Shown in pieces: positions 15,437-24,206 of a DNA stretch of 64,000 nucleotides. Source of the DNA: Streptomyces sp. MMG1533. Its GTDB lineage: Bacteria; Actinomycetota; Actinomycetes; Streptomycetales; Streptomycetaceae. Each line of letters opens with the position of its first letter. The first letter of the stretch is position 1. A model generated the notes under the pieces. The model made no database searches, was not told the origin of the DNA, and worked only from the letters and a program-made list of their open reading frames with translations. Location: the NCBI RefSeq assembly GCF_001279775.1, contig NZ_LGDG01000217.1:1-64000 (forward strand), given 5' to 3'. A program made the translations under genes and the position numbers.

Positions 15437-16720
15437 TCAGGCAATCCGCTCCAGCACCACCGGCGACGCAGTGAAGGCCGTCCCCGCCGCCGCGATGTCG
15501 TACGAACCCTCCACCGACTCGAGGGCGTACTCGAAGCGCTCGGGCGTGTCCGTGTAGAGGGTCAGCAGGGGCTGGCCCTCCGTCACCGTGTCGCCGGGCT
15601 TGGCATGCATCTCCACGCCCGCGCCCGCCTGCACGGGGTCCTCCTTGCGGGCGCGGCCGGCGCCCAGGCGCCAGGCGGCGACGCCGATGTCGTAGGCGTC
15701 GAGGCGGGTCAGGACACCCGAGGACGGGGCCTTGATCACGTGCTGCTCGCGCGCCACCGGCAGCTCCGCGTCCGGGTCGCCGCCCTGGGCCGCGATCATG
15801 CGGCGCCAGACATCCATGGCGGAGCCGTCGGCCAACGCCTTGGCCGGGTCGGCGTCCTTCACGCCGGCCGCGTCGAGCATCTCGCGGGCCAGGGCCAGCG
15901 TCAGCTCCACCACGTCCGCGGGGCCGCCGCCCGCCAGGACCTCCACCGACTCGCGGACCTCCAGGGCGTTGCCCGCCGTCAGGCCCAGGGGCGTGGACAT
16001 GTCGGTGAGCAGCGCGACCGTCTTCACGCCGTGGTCCGTGCCCAGGCCCACCATCGTGGAGGCCAGCTCCCGGGCGTCCTCGATCGTCTTCATGAAGGCG
16101 CCGGTGCCGACCTTCACGTCCAGGACCAGGGAACCCGTGCCCTCGGCGATCTTCTTCGACATGATCGAGGAGGCGATCAGCGGGATCGCCTCGACCGTGC
16201 CGGTCACGTCACGCAGGGCGTACAGCTTCTTGTCCGCCGGGGCCAGGCCGTCGCCCGCCGCGCAGATCACCGCGCCCGTCCCGTCGAGTACGGACAGCAT
16301 CTCCTCGTTCGAGAGCAGCGCCCGCCAGCCCGGGATCGACTCCAGTTTGTCCAGCGTGCCGCCGGTGTGGCCGAGGCCGCGGCCCGACAGCTGGGGTACG
16401 GCTGCGCCGCAGGCCGCCACGAGCGGGGCCAGGGGCAGCGTGATCTTGTCGCCGACGCCGCCCGTCGAGTGCTTGTCCGCCGTGGGGCGGGACAGGGACG
16501 AGAAGTCCATGCGCTCGCCCGAGGCGATCATCGCGGCCGTCCAGCGGGCGATCTCCCGGCGGTTCATGCCGTTGAGCAGGATGGCCATCGCGAGCGCGGA
16601 CATCTGCTCGTCGGCGACCTCCCCGCGGGTGTACGCGTCGATGACCCAGTCGATCTGCGCGTCGCTGAGCTCACCGCGGTCCCGCTTGGTGCGGATGACG
16701 GAGATGACGTCCATGGCCAT
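15437..16720 (-). CDS. deoA: Thymidine phosphorylase
   Basis: Pyrimidine-nucleoside phosphorylase of 427 aa that splits thymidine (and deoxyuridine) with phosphate to the base and deoxyribose-1-phosphate. Phosphate- and substrate-binding motifs DKHSTGGVGDK and GRGLGHTGGTLDKLE are intact, and the carboxy-terminal PYNP domain (around EGQPLLTLYTDTPERF) is present. The ATG at 16720 follows AAGGAAGG; an in-frame ATG at 16714 is a second choice. It is the last gene of the importer-cdd-deoA operon, 88 bp after cdd, which joins nucleoside uptake directly to breakdown. Confidence 0.95.
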   Translation of the reverse strand: MAMDVISVIRTKRDRGELSDAQIDWVIDAYTRGEVADEQMSALAMAILLNGMNRREIARWTAAMIASGERMDFSSLSRPTADKHSTGGVGDKITLPLAPLVAACGAAVPQLSGRGLGHTGGTLDKLESIPGWRALLSNEEMLSVLDGTGAVICAAGDGLAPADKKLYALRDVTGTVEAIPLIASSIMSKKIAEGTGSLVLDVKVGTGAFMKTIEDARELASTMVGLGTDHGVKTVALLTDMSTPLGLTAGNALEVRESVEVLAGGGPADVVELTLALAREMLDAAGVKDADPAKALADGSAMDVWRRMIAAQGGDPDAELPVAREQHVIKAPSSGVLTRLDAYDIGVAAWRLGAGRARKEDPVQAGAGVEMHAKPGDTVTEGQPLLTLYTDTPERFEYALESVEGSYDIAAAGTAFTASPVVLERIA

Positions 16721-16808
16721 GGCTTGGCCTTCCTTCCGAAAAGCATTCAGAAACGGCGCGGCCCCCCGAGTGGCCCGAAGCGAGCAACTCAAAGGGGCCG
16801 CACGGGAG

Positions 16809-17201
16809 TTACTTGGCGAGATGCCCCGGCCCGAAGGCCTGCGGCAGCATCTGGGACAGCGGCACGATGCCCGCCGGGGTCTCCAGGATCAGGTCGGGGC
16901 CGCCGAACTCGTACAGCAGTTGGCGACAGCGGCCGCACGGGACGAGGATCTCGCCCCTGCCGTCCACGCAGGTGAAGTGCGTGAGACGACCGCCGCCCGT
17001 GTTCTGCAGCTCCGACACCAGTCCGCACTCGGCGCACAGGCCGAGGCCGTAGGAGGCGTTCTCGACGTTGCAGCCGGAGACCGTACGCCCGTCGTCGACC
17101 AGGGCCGCCACGCCGACCGGGTAGCCCGAGTACGGGGCGTACGCCCGCGACATGGCGTCCCGCGCCACCGCACGCAGCTTCTCCCAGTCGACGTCGGTCA
17201 C
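16809..17201 (-). CDS. cdd: Cytidine deaminase
   Basis: Homotetrameric-type zinc cytidine deaminase of 130 aa that turns cytidine and deoxycytidine into uridine and deoxyuridine. The zinc site is seen in LCAECGLVSEL (first Cys plus catalytic Glu) and PCGRCRQLL (second and third Cys). The GTG start overlaps the stop of the upstream permease gene by 4 bp (GTGA), so translation is coupled. Product flows to thymidine phosphorylase encoded next in the operon. Confidence 0.95.
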   Translation of the reverse strand: MTDVDWEKLRAVARDAMSRAYAPYSGYPVGVAALVDDGRTVSGCNVENASYGLGLCAECGLVSELQNTGGGRLTHFTCVDGRGEILVPCGRCRQLLYEFGGPDLILETPAGIVPLSQMLPQAFGPGHLAK

Positions 17202-18463
17202 GTGCCCTGTCCCTTCCGGTACGGCATGCCGTCCGCCTTCGGCATCCTGAGGCGCTGGGCCGACAGGGCGAGAACGACGAGCGTGATGACGTACGGCGTG
17301 GCCGAGACGACCTGGTTCGGGACCTCGTTGGTGCCCAGATACCAGGCGAGCACCAGGCCGCCGACGACGAGGGTGATCGCCGCCTGGATCCACTTCTTGC
17401 GGACCGCCGCCCAGATCGCGCCGATGATCAGCAGCATCGCGCCGAGCAGCAGCAGGGCGTGCACGTTCTCGGAACCGCCGCGCAGGTTGAGGCTGTCGGT
17501 GTAGCCGAACAGGCCCGCGCCGATGGCGAGTCCGCCCGGCATCCAGTTGCCGAAGATCATCGCGGCGAGACCGATGTAGCCGCGGCCGCTGGTCTGGCCC
17601 TCCAGGTAGAAGGGGTTGGCGACGATGGAGAGGAAGGCACCGCCGAGCCCGGCCAGACCGCCGGAGATGATCACGGCGAGGTACTTGTACTTGTAGACGT
17701 TCACGCCGAGCGACTCGGCCGCGACCGGGTTCTCGCCGCAGGACCGCAGCCGCAGGCCGAACGCGGTGCGCCACAGGATCCACCAGGTGCCGGGGATCAG
17801 CGCGACGGCGACCAGGGTCAGCCAGGACACGTTGGTGATCAGACCGCCGAGCAGGCCGGCGACGTCGGAGATGAAGAACCAGCCCTTGGCGTTGAGGTCG
17901 GTCAGCGCGTCCGACAGTCCCGGCACCGTGAAGTTGCCGAGGGAGTCCACCGGCGGGGACTGCTTTGCCGAGCCGCCCGTGTGGCCCTCGAAGGCGAGCG
18001 GGGCGAGGTAGCGGGTGGCGCCCAGGGCGAGGATGTTGATGGCCACACCGGAGACGATGTGGTTGACGTTGAAGGAGACGGTGACGATCGCGTGCAGCAG
18101 ACCGCCGATCGCGCCGCCGAGGATGCCGACCAGGACGCCCGTCCACGGGCCCCACTGGAAGCCGGCCCAGGCACCGAACCAGGTGCCGAGGATCATCATG
18201 CCCTCGAGGCCGATGTTGACGACGCCCGCGCGTTCGGCCCACAGACCACCGAGGCCGGCGAGGCCGATGGGGACGGCGAGTTGGAGCGCGGTGGACATCT
18301 GGCTGACGTTGGTGATGCCGTCGGCGCCGGTGATGATGCGGACGATCGAGGTCAGCGCCAGGGCGCCGGCGATGACCAGCAGCAGGACGGGCCACGACAT
18401 CCGGCGCCCTGTCGGCGCCGCGGGCTGCAGCGTGGGCTGGTTGAGGTCGGTCACGGTGGTCAT
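17198..18463 (-). CDS. Nucleoside ABC transporter permease 2
   Basis: A 421-aa inner-membrane permease of the BPD_transp_2 family, about ten membrane helices, with the conserved GGLWAERAGVVNIGLEGMM and the SCGENPVAAESLGV cytoplasmic loop that contacts the ATPase. The ATG at 18463 has GGAGG nine bases upstream and overlaps the stop of permease 1 by 4 bp. It pairs with permease 1, the ATPase and a BMP-type lipoprotein to import nucleosides, as in the NupABC/BmpA and YufNOPQ systems. A 20-residue loop around SAKQSPPVDSLGN is likely external. Confidence 0.9.
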   Translation of the reverse strand: MTTVTDLNQPTLQPAAPTGRRMSWPVLLLVIAGALALTSIVRIITGADGITNVSQMSTALQLAVPIGLAGLGGLWAERAGVVNIGLEGMMILGTWFGAWAGFQWGPWTGVLVGILGGAIGGLLHAIVTVSFNVNHIVSGVAINILALGATRYLAPLAFEGHTGGSAKQSPPVDSLGNFTVPGLSDALTDLNAKGWFFISDVAGLLGGLITNVSWLTLVAVALIPGTWWILWRTAFGLRLRSCGENPVAAESLGVNVYKYKYLAVIISGGLAGLGGAFLSIVANPFYLEGQTSGRGYIGLAAMIFGNWMPGGLAIGAGLFGYTDSLNLRGGSENVHALLLLGAMLLIIGAIWAAVRKKWIQAAITLVVGGLVLAWYLGTNEVPNQVVSATPYVITLVVLALSAQRLRMPKADGMPYRKGQGT

Positions 18464-19587
18464 CGGCCCGCCACCTCCTTCTTGACGTTGTTGTCGGCGG
18501 CGCCGAGGACGTTTCCGGCGGCCAGCTCCGCGCCGACCTGGCGCTGCTGGCGGCGCAGGCCCCACTCGCGTACGGCCTCGTAGGAGACGACGACCGAGAG
18601 CACGATCAGGCCCTGCATGATGACCGCGATCTCCTTGTCGTAGTCGTGGAAGTCCAGCTCGGGCGAGGCCTTGTCGAGCCAGGCCCACAGCAGGGCCGCG
18701 AAGGCGATACCGGTGGGGTTGTTACGGCCGAGCAGGGCGATGCCGATGCCGAGGAAGCCGATGCCGGTGGGGAAGTTGAGGTTGTAGGTGTGCGAGTCGC
18801 CGAGCAGGATCGGCAGGCCCGCGAGACCCGCGAGACCGCCGGAGATCAGCATCGCGGTCAGCACCATGCGCTTGGGGTCGACACCGCTGGCCGCCGCCGC
18901 GGACTCCGAGGCGCCGGAGGCACGCAGGTCGAAGCCGAACCGGGTGCGGTTGAGGACGACCCAGTAGCCGATGCCGAGCAGCGCGGCGAGGACCACCAGG
19001 CCGTAGATCTCGCCGGCCGCGCCCATGTCGATGCCGGGCACCCAGCCCGACTCGTGCATCTCGCCGGTGGTGTTGTTGTTGCCGACCTTGACGCCGAAGA
19101 CGTTCGGAAGCCACAGGTAGGCGATCACGGAGACCGCGATCGCGTTGAGCATGATCGTCGCGACGACCTCGCTGACTCCGCGGGTGACCTTGAGGACACC
19201 GGCGATGCCGGACCAGAAGGCGCCGGTGAGGATCGCGGTGAGGAGCAGCAGCGGGATCTGCAGGACGGCCGGCAGGTTCGCGTGGGCGCCGACGATCGCG
19301 GCCATCATGGCGGCGAGCTGGTACTGGCCGTCGACGCCGATGTTGAACAGGTTCATCCGGAAGCCGATGGCCACCGCGAGGGCCGCGATGTAGTACATCG
19401 ACGCCTGGTTGATGATGCGGACCTGGACGTCGGAGAACGAGGCCTGCTCGAACATGATCGAGAAGGGCTCTACCGGGTTCTTGCCGGAGGCGATCAGCAC
19501 GATCGCGCTCAGCACGAAGGCCACGGCGAGCGCGATGACCGGTCCGGCCACCGCGAGGAGCACGCGCTCCTTGTCGAACTTCTTCAT
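18460..19587 (-). CDS. Nucleoside ABC transporter permease 1
   Basis: A 375-aa membrane permease of the same family as its neighbour, with the paired motif IGFRMNLFNIGVDGQYQLAA (equivalent to the RAGVVNIGLEG region) and the ATPase-contact loop RASGASESAAAASGVD. The first base of its ATG is the last base of the ATPase stop codon. Two dissimilar permeases per transporter is the usual arrangement for the nucleoside/simple-sugar uptake family. Confidence 0.9.
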   Translation of the reverse strand: MKKFDKERVLLAVAGPVIALAVAFVLSAIVLIASGKNPVEPFSIMFEQASFSDVQVRIINQASMYYIAALAVAIGFRMNLFNIGVDGQYQLAAMMAAIVGAHANLPAVLQIPLLLLTAILTGAFWSGIAGVLKVTRGVSEVVATIMLNAIAVSVIAYLWLPNVFGVKVGNNNTTGEMHESGWVPGIDMGAAGEIYGLVVLAALLGIGYWVVLNRTRFGFDLRASGASESAAAASGVDPKRMVLTAMLISGGLAGLAGLPILLGDSHTYNLNFPTGIGFLGIGIALLGRNNPTGIAFAALLWAWLDKASPELDFHDYDKEIAVIMQGLIVLSVVVSYEAVREWGLRRQQRQVGAELAAGNVLGAADNNVKKEVAGR

Positions 19588-21224
19588 CAGCGGGCCTCGT
19601 CTTCCGGAGACTCGGGAGACTTACGGAGGTCGGGAGTCTCGGGGGTGTCTGCCGGGTCCTCGGGGGTCTCTGCCGGGGTCTCGGGGGTCTCTGCCGGGGT
19701 CTCGGGGGTCTCTTCGTGTTCGAGGTGACCGGTGACGGCACCGGTCATGGCCGAGCCGAGCTCCTCCGGGGTGATGGTGGCCGGGTCGGCGTCGGCGACC
19801 AGCTTGCCGTTGTAGATCACGCGGAGGGTGTCGGACAGGCCGATCAGCTCGTCGAGGTCGGCGGAGATCAGCAGTACGGCCAGGCCCTCGCGGCGGGCCT
19901 CGCGGATGTGGTCCCAGATCGCGGCCTGCGCGCCGACGTCCACACCGCGGGTGGGATGGGCGGCGATCAGGAAGCGCGGCTTGTGGCTCATCTCGCGGCC
20001 GACGATCAGCTTCTGCTGGTTGCCGCCGGACAGGGAGGCGGCGGTCACGTCGATGCCGGGGGTGCGGACGTCGTAGTCCGCGACGATCCGGCGGGTGTCC
20101 TGCTGGGCGGCCTTCGGGTCCAGCCAGACGCCCTTGGCGTTGGGCTTCTCGGTGACATGGCCGAGGATGCGGTTCTCCCAGAGGGGGGCCTCCAGGAGCA
20201 GGCCGTGGCGGTGGCGGTCCTCGGGGATGTAGCCGATGCCGTGCTCGCGGCGCTTGCGGGTGGGCCAGGCGGTCATCTCCTCGTCGATCAGCGTGATCGT
20301 GCCGGAGTCGGCGCCCTTGAGGCCGATGAGCGCGTCGACCAGTTCGGTCTGGCCGTTGCCCTCGACGCCGGCGATGCCCAGGATCTCGCCCGCGTGGATG
20401 GTGAAGCTGATGTCGTCGAGGAGGGCCTTGCCGCCGAACGCCTCCAGGCGCAGCTTGTCGACGGTGATGACCGGGCGGTCGGTGACCGTGGACTCGGCGG
20501 TCTCCGGGGTGGGCAGCTCGCTGCCGACCATCATCTCGGCGAGCTGGCGCGGGCTGGTCTCGGAGGGGATCGCGGTGCCGACGGTCGTGCCGCGGCGGAT
20601 GACGGTGATCTCGTCGGCGACGGAGAGGACCTCGCCCAGCTTGTGGGAGATGAAGATGACCGCCAGGCCCTCGGACTTGAGCTCGCGGAGGTTGTCGAAG
20701 AGCGCGTCCACCTCCTGCGGCACGAGTACGGCAGTCGGCTCGTCCAGGATCAGCGTGCGGGCGCCGCGGTAGAGGACCTTGAGGATCTCCACGCGCTGGC
20801 GGGCGGCGACACCGAGTTCCTCGACCAGGACGTCGGGGCGCACGCCCAGGCCGTAGCGCTCGGAGAGCTCCTTGATCTTGCGGCGGGCCTTGCCGCCGAT
20901 GCCGTACAGCTTCTCGCTGCCCAGCACCACGTTCTCGAGCACCGTGAGATTGTCGGCCAGCATGAAGTGCTGGTGGACCATGCCGATGCCGCGGGCGATG
21001 GCGTCGGCCGGCGACGAGAAGGCGACCTGCCGGCCCTCGATCGCGATGGTGCCCTCGTCCGGCTTCTGCATGCCGTAGAGGATCTTCATCAGCGTCGACT
21101 TGCCGGCGCCGTTCTCACCGACGAGTCCGTGGACGGTGCCCTTGCGGACGGTGAGATGGATGTCGTGGTTGGCCACGACGCCCGGGAAACGCTTGGTGAT
21201 CCCGGCGAGTTCGACGGCGGTCAC
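19587..21224 (-). CDS. Nucleoside ABC transporter ATPase with ETP-repeat tail
   Basis: A duplicated ATPase of the RbsA/NupA class, 545 aa from the GTG at 21224. Domain 1 has Walker A GENGAGKST (about residue 36), a modified signature (GVAARQRVEIL) and Walker B LILDEPTA; domain 2 has a degenerate Walker A (GVEGNGQTEL) and signature SGGNQQK. The last ~45 residues are an unusual acidic, proline-rich repeat (ETPAETPETP type) that the family normally lacks. The GTG at 21224 has no ribosome-binding site, whereas an AGGAG at 21285-21281 sits eight bases before an in-frame ATC at 21272, which would add 16 residues; the true start may be that codon. It is the first gene of the importer-cdd-deoA operon and carries a palindromic operator upstream. 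Confidence 0.92.
   Translation of the reverse strand: MTAVELAGITKRFPGVVANHDIHLTVRKGTVHGLVGENGAGKSTLMKILYGMQKPDEGTIAIEGRQVAFSSPADAIARGIGMVHQHFMLADNLTVLENVVLGSEKLYGIGGKARRKIKELSERYGLGVRPDVLVEELGVAARQRVEILKVLYRGARTLILDEPTAVLVPQEVDALFDNLRELKSEGLAVIFISHKLGEVLSVADEITVIRRGTTVGTAIPSETSPRQLAEMMVGSELPTPETAESTVTDRPVITVDKLRLEAFGGKALLDDISFTIHAGEILGIAGVEGNGQTELVDALIGLKGADSGTITLIDEEMTAWPTRKRREHGIGYIPEDRHRHGLLLEAPLWENRILGHVTEKPNAKGVWLDPKAAQQDTRRIVADYDVRTPGIDVTAASLSGGNQQKLIVGREMSHKPRFLIAAHPTRGVDVGAQAAIWDHIREARREGLAVLLISADLDELIGLSDTLRVIYNGKLVADADPATITPEELGSAMTGAVTGHLEHEETPETPAETPETPAETPEDPADTPETPDLRKSPESPEDEAR
19631..19720 (-). repeat. Tandem ETP-coding repeat
   Basis: Inside the 3' end of the ATPase gene, short units built on GGGGTCTC and CTGCC (plus-strand reading) recur in phase and encode ETPAETPETPAETPEDPAD-type sequence. 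Units are multiples of three, so copy-number change would keep the frame. Confidence 0.8.
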
Positions 21225-21300
21225 TTGACCGTTGACCGCCGCGTCGGCCGGAGGGCTGCTGGACGCGTTGATGGCGCACTCTCCTGGGGACGGGGGTCGT

Positions 21301-21312
21301 CTACGCGCGTAG
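21301..21312. promoter_or_regulatory. Palindromic operator before the nucleoside importer operon
   Basis: Perfect copy of CTACGCGCGTAG, 77 bp upstream of the annotated GTG and 29 bp upstream of the possible ATC start, identical to the site before adenosine deaminase. Confidence 0.75.
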
Positions 21313-21349
21313 CGCCCCTACGGCATCGAAAGGGGCCCGACGTCCGTGA

Positions 21350-21388
21350 CAACGGGGTACGGGGAGACAGCCTCCCCGTACCCCGTTG
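21350..21388 (-). terminator. Terminator after BMP lipoprotein 1
   Basis: A perfect 17-bp stem (21350-21366 with 21372-21388) and 5-nt loop, with flanking CGTCCG/CGGACG arms extending it. It lies 45 bp past the lipoprotein stop and separates that transcript from the importer operon. Confidence 0.88.
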
Positions 21389-21433
21389 AGCGGACGTAAC
21401 CCCGCGGTTACACGCTGCTCAGGGTGTTGCTGT

Positions 21434-22489
21434 TCAGCTGCTCTTGACCTTGATCTCGCCGCTGATGATCTTCTCCTTGGCCGTCTTGATGGCGTCCTGC
21501 AGCTCGGTGTTGTCCGCGAACTTCGGGTTGGAGTTCGACAGGCCGACCTCGCCGGTCTTCAGATCGCCCCTGACGATACCGGTCCCGGGCTTGCCGTCCT
21601 CGACCGACTTCGCCAGGTTGTACACCGCCTTGGCTACGTCCTTCATCGCCGAGGTCAGGATGGAGTCCTTGTACTTCGCGAGGGCTTCCTGCTTGTACTG
21701 GTCGGAGTCGACGCCGATCGCCCAGATCTTGTTGGCTGCGGCGGCCTCGATCACGCCCTGGCCGGACAGACCGGCGGCCGCGTAGACGACGTCGGCCTTC
21801 TTCTCTATCTGGCCCTCGGCGGCCGTCTTGCCCTTGTCGGGGCTGGAGAAGCCGCCCTCGTCCGCGGTCTGCGTCAGGTACTGCGAGATGACCTTGACCT
21901 TGGAGTCGGTGTCCTTGACGCCCTGCGCGAAGCCCGCCTGGAACTTGTGGATCAGCGGGATGTCCACACCGCCCACGAAGCCCACGACGTTCGTCTTGGT
22001 GCTCTTGGCCGCGGCGACACCGGCGAGGTACGAGGCCTCCTCCTCGGAGAAGACCAGGTCCGCCACGTTGTTCGCCTCGACCGTGGAGTCGTCCACGATG
22101 CCGAAGGTGGTGTCCGGGAACTTGGCCGCGGCCTCCTTGACGGCCGGCGCGTACGCGTAGCCGATGCCTATGACCGGGTCGTACCCCTGCTTGGCCAGCG
22201 ACTCGAGACGCTGCTGCTTGTCGGCGTCGGTCTCGCCCTCGGTGGGCTCGAGGTCCGCGGTCTGATAGGAGAACTCCTTCTTCGCCTCCTCCAGGCCCGC
22301 GTACGCCGCGTCGTTGAAGGACTGGTCGCCCTTGCCGCCGACGTCGTACGCGATGGCCAGACCCTTGTCGCCCTTCGACTCCGAGGACGAGCTCGAGCTC
22401 GAGGTCGAGGTGCCGCCACAGGCGGAGAGGGCGAGGGCCAGAGAGGCGGTCGCTGCGCCTGCGACCGTGATCCGGGAAATCCGGCGCAT
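21434..22489 (-). CDS. BMP-family nucleoside-binding lipoprotein 1
   Basis: A 351-aa substrate-binding lipoprotein (lipobox LSAC, Cys24) of the basic membrane protein (BMP/PnrA) family, followed by a serine-only linker (SSSSSSSES) and the mature domain with IAYDVGGKGDQSFNDAAYAG and VGFVGGVDIPLIHKF motifs. It captures nucleosides for the ABC importer encoded downstream. The ATG follows AGGAG. It is about two-thirds identical by eye to the next lipoprotein (22849-23901), evidently a tandem duplication. A 10-of-12 copy of the regulon palindrome stands 142 bp upstream, and a strong terminator follows. Confidence 0.93.
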   Translation of the reverse strand: MRRISRITVAGAATASLALALSACGGTSTSSSSSSSESKGDKGLAIAYDVGGKGDQSFNDAAYAGLEEAKKEFSYQTADLEPTEGETDADKQQRLESLAKQGYDPVIGIGYAYAPAVKEAAAKFPDTTFGIVDDSTVEANNVADLVFSEEEASYLAGVAAAKSTKTNVVGFVGGVDIPLIHKFQAGFAQGVKDTDSKVKVISQYLTQTADEGGFSSPDKGKTAAEGQIEKKADVVYAAAGLSGQGVIEAAAANKIWAIGVDSDQYKQEALAKYKDSILTSAMKDVAKAVYNLAKSVEDGKPGTGIVRGDLKTGEVGLSNSNPKFADNTELQDAIKTAKEKIISGEIKVKSS

Positions 22490-22766
22490 GTGTGGTGCTC
22501 CTGTCGTATAGCGGGTCCGGGGAAGTGCGGGTGCGTTCCCGCGTCGTTCGGTGCGTGCTCTCGGCGTCCGCTTCCCCGGGGTCGCCCAGCGTCGGACGGT
22601 TCGGCTTCGGCGCTGGCTTCGCCGCAGATTAACGCGCGTAGACCTGCCTGAAAACCCCTTCTGTCCACCTTGTTATCCGGCCGTGCCCAACGCACCCGGC
22701 CCCTGACTCACAGGATTGCCGCCCGCAAACGGAGGGTGGCGGTGGGTGACCTGTACGCGACACGCC
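22490..22766. promoter_or_regulatory. Leader and operator of BMP lipoprotein gene 1
   Basis: This noncoding stretch carries TAACGCGCGTAG at 22631-22642, sharing 10 of 12 bases with the adenosine deaminase palindrome. On the minus strand a TAATCT -10-like element overlaps the operator edge, leaving a leader of about 130 nt before the ATG. About 26 bp around this site match the region upstream of lipoprotein 2 at all but two positions. Nothing else was recognised in the stretch. Confidence 0.65.
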
Positions 22767-22802
22767 GAAGCGGGCGGGGACTCAGGAGTCCACGCCCGCT
22801 TC
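22767..22802 (-). terminator. Terminator after BMP lipoprotein 2
   Basis: A 10-bp outer stem (22767-22776 with 22793-22802) and inner GGACT/AGTCC stem form one long hairpin 46 bp past the stop of the lipoprotein gene. Confidence 0.8.
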
Positions 22803-22848
22803 ACACCGATCCGACCGCGTTCGCCCGTTCGGGCGGAACTACGCGGAA

Positions 22849-23901
22849 CTACTCGGTCTTGACCTTGATGGTGCCGTTGTTGATCTCTTCCTTGGCCTTG
22901 GCCACCGCGTCGGAGAGGCCCGCGATCTTCGCGAACTCCGGGTTGCTCTCGGACAGGCCGACGCCGTTCACCTTCAGGTCGAAGGTCTGGGTGCCGGTCA
23001 GCGGCTTGCCGTCCTTGACGGACTTGGCCAGGGCGTACACCGCGCCGCCGACGTCCTTGAGGGCGGAGGTGAGGATGGAGCCCTTGTACGACGCCAGGGC
23101 CGCCTGCTTGTACTGGTCGGAGTCGACACCGATCGCCCAGACCTTCGCCTTGGCGGCGGCCTCGATCACGCCCTGCCCGGACAGACCGGCAGCCGCGTAG
23201 AGAACGTCGGCCTTCTTCTCGATCTGGCCCTCGGCGGCGGCCTTGCCCTTGTCGGGGCTGGAGAAGCCGCCCTCCTCCGCGGTCTGCGTCAGGTACTGCG
23301 AGATGACCTTGACCTTGGAGTTGGTGTCCGTGACGCCCTGCTTGTAGCCGGCCTCGAACTTGTGGATCAGCGGGATGTCCACGCCGCCCACGAAACCGAC
23401 GGTGTTGGTCTTGGTGGCCTTGGCCGCGGCGACACCGGCGAGGTAGGAGGCCTGCTCCTCGGCGAAGACGAGGGACGCGACGTTCTTGGCCTCGACCACG
23501 GAGTCGACGATGCCGAAGGTGGTCTTCGGGTACTTCGCGGCCGCGGCCTCCATGGCGGGGCCGTAGACGAATCCGATGCCGATGACCGGGTTGTACCCCT
23601 GCTTGGCCAGCGACTCCAGACGCTGCTGCTTGTCGGCGTCGGTCTCGCCCTCGGTGGGCTCGACGTCGGCGGTCTTGTAGCCGAACTCCTTCTGCGCCTT
23701 CTCCAGACCGGAGAACGCGGCGTCGTTGAAGGACTGGTCGCCCTTGCCGCCGATGTCGTACGCGATGGCGAGACCGAGGTCGCTCGTGGTCTCGCTGTCG
23801 CTGCCGCCCTCGTCAGTGCTGGTGCCGCCACAGGCGGATGCGGCGAGCGCGAGCGACGCGACCCCCACCGCGACACGGGTCAGTTTGGATATCCGACGCA
23901 T
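22849..23901 (-). CDS. BMP-family nucleoside-binding lipoprotein 2
   Basis: A 350-aa BMP/PnrA lipoprotein with lipobox ASAC (Cys near residue 24) and the same motifs as lipoprotein 1 (IAYDIGGKGDQSFNDAAFSG, GGVDIPLIHKF, AEGQIEKKADVLYAAAGLSG). Its linker is acidic (DEGGSDSETTS) instead of all serine. The ATG at 23901 (MRRIS) is chosen to match the paralogue; an ATG at 23916 is also in frame and overlaps a GGAG. A second binding protein sharing one importer would broaden substrate range. It has its own operator and terminator, so it is a separate transcription unit. Confidence 0.93.
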   Translation of the reverse strand: MRRISKLTRVAVGVASLALAASACGGTSTDEGGSDSETTSDLGLAIAYDIGGKGDQSFNDAAFSGLEKAQKEFGYKTADVEPTEGETDADKQQRLESLAKQGYNPVIGIGFVYGPAMEAAAAKYPKTTFGIVDSVVEAKNVASLVFAEEQASYLAGVAAAKATKTNTVGFVGGVDIPLIHKFEAGYKQGVTDTNSKVKVISQYLTQTAEEGGFSSPDKGKAAAEGQIEKKADVLYAAAGLSGQGVIEAAAKAKVWAIGVDSDQYKQAALASYKGSILTSALKDVGGAVYALAKSVKDGKPLTGTQTFDLKVNGVGLSESNPEFAKIAGLSDAVAKAKEEINNGTIKVKTE

Positions 23902-24206
23902 CTCGAAGTTCCCCATTCTCCAAAGCCCCGCAGTGGGTGCTGAGTTCGGCGCAGAGTAACGCGCGTAGACACTCCTGGGAACGGGGTTTCGTGTGGCCGT
24001 TATCCATTCGTGCCGATGGCCGGTTACGTCCCTGTGAACCACCGGATCGAATGGGGTGCCTTGGGACACCGCACCCTCAAGTCCCGTGACTCTCTGTGTC
24101 TCCGGGGTGCCTTCAGCGTGATGACGCACCTGTTTGAGCGCCACGCGCCCAGATTCCCTCCGCCCCGCCCGGGCCGCAACCTGAACGGGGCTTCCGGGGA
24201 GAGGGG
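23902..24206. promoter_or_regulatory. Promoter region of BMP lipoprotein gene 2 with operator
   Basis: TAACGCGCGTAG at 23957-23968 is identical to the site before lipoprotein 1, with a TACTCT -10-like element on the minus strand overlapping its edge. The remaining sequence up to the amidohydrolase stop at 24207 is noncoding and shows no convincing hairpin or small gene. Confidence 0.65.

Noticed and set aside
19631..19720. Short tandem repeats considered as CRISPR or recombination site
   Set aside because: They are in frame with the ATPase and encode a regular ETP tail.
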